Part shown: positions 59,395-64,000 of the stretch, piece after piece
How the letters are laid out: every line of letters begins with the position of its first letter
How positions within the stretch are numbered: position 1 is the first letter of the stretch
From: Druceiella hillmani
Lineage: Eukaryota; Arthropoda; Insecta; Lepidoptera; Hepialidae
Reading direction: 5' to 3'
Assembly (NCBI GenBank): GCA_039881145.1
Contig: JAYKKI010000006.1
Location: forward strand, 15,197,001-15,261,000
DNA: 64,000 nt
Program-made: the position numbers and the translations under genes
Notes under the pieces: generated by a model
The model's input: the letters and a program-made list of their open reading frames with translations, nothing else
Database searches by the model: none
Told to the model about the DNA's origin: nothing

Positions 59395-61343
59395 TTTGAA
59401 AAGAGAATCTTTGTAAACAAAGCAATTTGACAGTTCAGGTGTTGTAAACTTTTTTCTTATATTCGCATCAGTCATTTTACATGGTTTTTTTGGTATTTGA
59501 GATTAAAAATTAAACTTTTTCCTTTAGTGTACACATTTACATTATATACACACGATTATATAGATATTATTTACGTTTAAGGGAAATTCAATTAGAACAA
59601 TAAAGAAAAAATATAAATTACTAATTTTAATACTAGGTCATTTAGTAAAGTCATAGATATAAACTGTTATATATACTTGTAACTATGCAATGCTAATTTT
59701 ACTTCATTAAAATATTTTCATTCAGTTTAAACTACAGATATCTTGTTTTTTATTGTAACTTGAATTGGTTGTGTGTCCATACCCGTGTGAGTGATAAACA
59801 AAAGCAATGAACACAATGAATTAGTATTGAAAATTGACAATAGAAATACGTGCTATTTATAACCTAAAATAAAGTTTGGAAAGACTATGAACCTCGATGG
59901 AACGTATTTCAAGCAATGAAAATTCCATTTTACTTGCACCCTGCATGCAAAAGATTTAGATATCGACGCACCCAAACCAGAAATAAATGTGACTCAGTGG
60001 AACAAAGATGATGGAATGGCAATGTTAATAATAACATCAGCTATGGAACTTAAGCAAGTAGCACTCATCGAGAATTGCGAATCAGTGGTTGAGGTGATGA
60101 CTAAACTTGAGTCCATTTATGAACAAAAATCCAAGATGACTAAAATGATGTTACATGAATGTTTTTATCAATTTAAAATGTCACTGGCAGATAACATTGC
60201 TCAATATATAGCTAAAGTTGAAATTTGGGTAAACAATTGAAAGAAAATGGAGAGGATATCAGCGATACTGCAATCATAACTAAGATATTGAGTATGGCAC
60301 TGCCTCCCAAGTATAGATATCTTCGTCAGGCTTGGGTGCCACTTGATTCAAAGAAACAAGCCATAATCAATTTGACAGCTCGCTTATTAGATGAGGAGGC
60401 CAGCTTGAACATGGAAGAAGAGAATGAAACTATCTTATTAGTGACAAAACAAAGTAAACAAATAACAAATAAAAACAAAACTTTTCTATCTATGAAAACA
60501 AATAAAGTGTTAAAAGAAAAATCACATTGTTTTGTATGTTATAACTATGGGAAACGAGTTTATTATAAATTTTTTGAAAACGTAAAATAATATATACTAA
60601 TGTATAAAAACACACGAAATACATTAATATTTCACAAAAAATACACTACATACATCAAATATCATAATGCACCTGCGCCTCGACACTGGATTTTCACACT
60701 TATATCACTTAGAAATATACGTATCTAAAGTCATAGAGCTCGATGCCGATTTTCTAATAGTCATTATAAATCTATCTATTACATTGTTTACCAATATCAA
60801 TGTTCGTTTCAAGGTTTTTTCATTGGCGATAAAAATGATACAATTCCCTTCGTTTCTTACCAGGTATCTGCCATTTTAATTACAGAATGAAAACACACTT
60901 TAAAAATAATACATATTATTATATTATACACCCAAGTTAACACTGTAAAACACACAATATTATAATAAACTTAATATAATACAAAATAATAAAATAATTT
61001 TATGAGATGTCAAAAATTCAGAGAGCGATAATTGAGAATGGCAAGTCAAGTTAGCGCCTCGTGGTCTAAACAGCCATGTTGTCTTCACTCATCCGAAAGC
61101 GCTAAGTTGATATTCGTGTGCATATAATTGATCTCCTGAATCTATATGCATTTTTATGTAAAAAATGTGACCCTTGTAAACATATAAATAATGGGTATGG
61201 CAAATGATCATACCAGCTGTGCACTTGGATAATTCAGATCTTGATATAATAACAATGAGTTTTTTTATGATCGAATATATATTTGTGTCAATCATATTTG
61301 AACTGTCAAAGTTGTTTGTTTACAAAGATTCTCTTTTGAAATT
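59395..61343. mobile_element. Inverted-repeat-bounded element enclosing a copia gag
   Basis: Left AAAAGAGAATCTTTGTAAAC (from 59399) and TTTGACAGTTCA are matched in reverse complement by TGAACTGTCAAAG and GTTTACAAAGATTCTCTTTT (to about 61338); the arms extend about 40 bp with small gaps. Such ends are not expected of an LTR element, which has direct repeats. Either a DNA transposon captured the gag fragment or a second insertion created the inverted pair. Confidence 0.6.
59985..60590 (+). pseudogene. Copia-type gag fragment with frameshift
   Basis: Two overlapping + strand frames (59989-60240 and 60225-60590) read as one copia-family gag: VTQWNKDDGMAMLIITSAME-like start, then SVVEVMTKLESIYEQKSK, then, after a shift near 60225-60240, ISDTAIITKILSMALPPKYR and LTARLLDEEASL. 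A zinc knuckle follows as CFVCYNYGKR but lacks the later H and C. Protease, integrase and reverse transcriptase are absent. The frames are unusually intact for such old-looking surroundings. Confidence 0.85.
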
Positions 61344-61408
61344 GAATGGAATATAACAAAGTAAGTAAAAATAATTAGAATTAAGTTACCACAAAAGACG
61401 TTTTGGTT

Positions 61409-61457
61409 AATTTGATTAAAGAGCATAACTTAGGTAGTTATGCTCTTTAATTAAATT
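61409..61457. repeat. Snap-back palindrome, 22-bp arms
   Basis: AATTTGATTAAAGAGCATAA and onward (61409-61430) pairs with 61436-61457 at 21 of 22 positions; loop TAGGT. Confidence 0.9.
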
Positions 61458-61791
61458 CCAAATTCAAAAGAACAAACCTCTTTATTTTATGAAATAAATT
61501 TTGAAAATTCTAATCATGTGATCATGGATTATAACTGATTATCTAAGATCACACAAAAATTTATCGATGCCGAAACTCGTGTAAAATATATTTTTATAAC
61601 TTTTCATTTCATAGTAGTGTTATTGGATTAAAATGCTCATCTTCTCAAAGGTACAATGAGAGAGTACCTTAAAATAGCTTGTCATAAACAATAAGATTAT
61701 TACAATTTCAATACAATTGCAGAATAAATCCAAACTTTCTGGATTTTTTAATTATTTGTATATAATTCTATCTACATTCTCATGCCTTTTT

Positions 61792-62589
61792 TTAACAGAC
61801 TTCAAAAAAAGGAGGAGGTTCTCAGTTCTTCGGAATCTTTTTTATGTTTCTTCAATAATTCTTATTTGAGGGGTCCGATTTTGATGATTCTTTTTTCATT
61901 TGAAAGAAGGTACTTTAGAGGTGGTCCCATATAAATATGATGATGATGAAGTCCAGAAATGAACGATGGAACTCATTAACGAATGGCAGTAAATCAACTT
62001 TGATTCAATATATTTGCTAGGTGTAGTTGTTATTTTGCAAAGTAACTACACCACTTACCAGATCAGAGTCTGATGATAAGTTTTAAAGATGAACAATGGA
62101 ACTTCTTAACGGATGTTAATATATAAGCCGTGATTAAGTAGTTGTTACTTTGCAAAATAACTACACCCTCGACCAGGTCAGAGTCTGATGATGAGTTTTG
62201 GATATGAACCATAGAACTCCTTAATGGATGGCAGTAAATTAAACGTAATTCAAGATATTTACTTCTGATAGCTGCTACTTTGCAAAATAAGAATCAGAGT
62301 CTTATCTTATGCCAGAGTTTTATCGGATGGTAGGAGTCAAATGTAATTCAAGATAGTTTCTACCAGTAGCTTTTCCTTTGCAAAATAACTTTACAATTGA
62401 CCAGGTCAGAATCTGATAATGAGTTTTGAAGATGAATAATGATGCACCTTCTTAATGGATGGTAGTAAAATGGATGGTGGACAGTGCTGACACCAACTTC
62501 AAAAATAAGCAATTTAGTTACTTGTTGCGAATAAGTAGGTGCCTTATTTTTTTTCTTTTTAGTACCTTTTTTTTGAAGTCGGTTTTTTA
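61792..62589. mobile_element. MITE with GACTTCAAAAAAAGG ends and internal tandem repeats
   Basis: Left AACAGACTTCAAAAAAAGGA and right CCTTTTTTTTGAAGTCGGTT are inverted repeats. The left end with GGAGGAGGTTCTCAGTTC matches a repeat end I know to be common in insect genomes. Inside, about four diverged units of 115-130 bp repeat the words ATGAACNATGGAACT, TACTTTGCAAAATAACTA and CAGAGTCTGATGATGAG. No coding frame. Confidence 0.75.
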
Positions 62590-63718
62590 AAAGATATCTT
62601 GTTATTGATGAAGAGCATTGTCAATCCATTCATCTATATTGTGGCGTTGTATTTAGGAGGTAAGCCTAAATTCTTTTTCAGGCGGAGAATGATGTTTTCA
62701 CATTGAAGCAAGGATTACAAGAATGTGGTGAACAACCCTCACTGCATTAGTTAGTGCATTAATTGCTTACATGGCAAATCTGCTATATTTTGGCATTTCT
62801 GTATTATTTGAATTTGGAAAGTAAATCTGAAGAAAATCTATTGATACTGGAAATAAGAAAAAAATTTAGGCAAAAATAAAATAGTTTAAAAGAGTACTTA
62901 AAACCATTAAAACATTTATAAGATTCAGAGCAGAATCTAAAAATAGAGCTTTTTTATAAAAAAAACCTCTATTTTTGCCAATTTTACTCTAAACGTCTGG
63001 AATATGTAGTGTAAGGATATTGATATGAATAATTAGATGAAACCTTTATCTATAATTGAAACAGACTTCTTATTAGTTTCATGTATTTAATTCATGAAAA
63101 TCGGCTTTTTGCAACTCATTCCTCGGTAAAATCGCGAAATAGAGGCAAGTTCAGAGGATTAATTACAAAAAATTATACTATGATTTGAAATTTGAAAAAG
63201 GTTTTAAAATGGTCATTTCCTCTTCTTTAATTTGATTAAAAAAACAATTTTGCTTGACGCAATAGCAAAAGAGAAAAAAAATATGTTTATTCAACAACTT
63301 TTTCAATTTCCCATGTATTTTTAACACCGGCTAGTCATTCTGCACTTGGGTATACCCTAATTTGGTTGTATTGTGGTTGCTCTGAATAAAAATATTCGCG
63401 ATGTCCGCTACACTTATTGTTGTAATTATAGTTGGATTGACTATTCTTAGCTGAGGTAAAAAATTTTATCTAATTTATATATTTTATTTCCAATGTCTAT
63501 TACTATAACTTTTATATTTACAGCAGAATGCTGTTTACATAATAAACTATATATGTATATATAAACACATTATCAGATGTAATTGAAAATATTGCAAACT
63601 TCTTAATTAAACCTAATCCTTCCTTTTTATTTTACATATCCTGTCAATATGGAAATCCCAGAAAGGGTTTGCGTGCAGCCAGCAAAAATACACAATTGGC
63701 AAGATTATTTATTCTTTA

Positions 63719-63990
63719 GGTCTTTAGGGTTCCATATTTCAAAAGGAAAAACAAAACCCTTATAAGATCACTCACATGTTTGTCCGTCTGTCCATTACAG
63801 CCTTTTTTCTCAGAAACCGCTTGACATAGAAACTTAAAATGTGCATTCACAAACACACACTCATACACTCACAAAATATTATACTGGAAATTTCTAGGTA
63901 GGGGGAGAGACAAATTAAGAATTTAACTTTTTCTTTTAAATTCCCTATATAGTGCGGAGTATCGTTTCAAAAGACTAGTTATGAATTATG
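63719..63990. repeat. Dispersed repeat, copy 2 (ATCACTCACATGT family)
   Basis: Begins GGGTTCCATATTTCAAAAGG and includes AAGATCACTCACATGTTTGT, CCGTCTGTCCATTACAGCC, CAGAAACCGCTTGACATAG and later AAATTCCCTATATAGTGCGG, in the same order as 6544-6860. The GGGTTCC start and GTCCGTCTGTCC run are frequent in insect repeats. Confidence 0.65.
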
Positions 63991-64000
63991 ATAAATATTC

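Larger units (their letters stand above)
56901..64000 (+). other. Downstream intron with transposon remnants
   Basis: No exon fitting a phase-0 LY repeat was found after 56900, so the intron is at least 7.1 kb. It holds a palindrome (58189), a BED-finger-like relic (58600), a copia gag fragment inside inverted repeats (59395-61343), a palindrome (61409), a MITE with tandem repeats (61792-62589) and a dispersed repeat (63719). Nothing recognised in 56950-58180 or 62600-63700. Confidence 0.6.

Overview
This is one window of insect (arthropod) nuclear DNA. It is AT-rich, has long introns, and carries remnants of many transposon classes: mariner, Tc1, hAT, piggyBac, jockey-type and RNase H-bearing LINEs, a copia gag, a tRNA-derived SINE and several MITEs. 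I see no prokaryotic features. I counted all coordinates by hand.

One host gene spans most of the window on the + strand. Twenty-seven exons between 3722 and 56900 join in frame with no stop. Together they give 4,169 nt, about 1,390 residues of a large LDL-receptor-family endocytic receptor. The domain order is: 3 LDLa (end of ligand-binding cluster I), EGF plus calcium-binding EGF, a YWTD beta-propeller, EGF, a second degenerate propeller, EGF, 8 LDLa (cluster II), EGF plus calcium-binding EGF, and the start of a third propeller. This layout, the eroded second propeller and the wording of the third propeller best fit an insect vitellogenin receptor (VgR, yolkless type), which takes yolk protein into oocytes. 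LRP1 and LRP2 (megalin) share parts of the layout and remain alternatives. Signal peptide, first LDLa modules, rest of propeller 3, transmembrane segment and cytoplasmic tail lie outside the window.

The remainder is intron and mobile DNA. 1-3721: upstream intron with small tandem repeats and dispersed repeats. 4.4-11.5 kb: a mariner relic, then a hAT relic and a SINE. 17.8-18.4 kb: a short piggyBac derivative flanked by TTAA. 22.8-23.8 kb: a 210-bp tandem array. 24.7-25.1 kb: a MITE. 26.8-27.3 kb: a mariner relic on the - strand. 37.5-47.7 kb: a 10-kb intron holding two LINE relics, a mariner relic and a hAT element with perfect 8-bp target duplications. 48.5-49.1 kb: a Tc1 relic. 50.5-52.0 kb: a piggyBac-type element with TTAA ends. 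57-64 kb: downstream intron with a BED-finger relic, a copia gag fragment between inverted repeats, and a MITE with internal tandem repeats.

The most unusual item is a family of six self-complementary (foldback) elements of about 260-280 bp. They consist of a long hairpin plus a fixed 3' tail, sit in 12-13-bp direct duplications, occur as a 5'-truncated copy, and show arm changes that covary between copies. Separately, the window holds a dozen short near-perfect snap-back palindromes, two of them inside a LINE relic.
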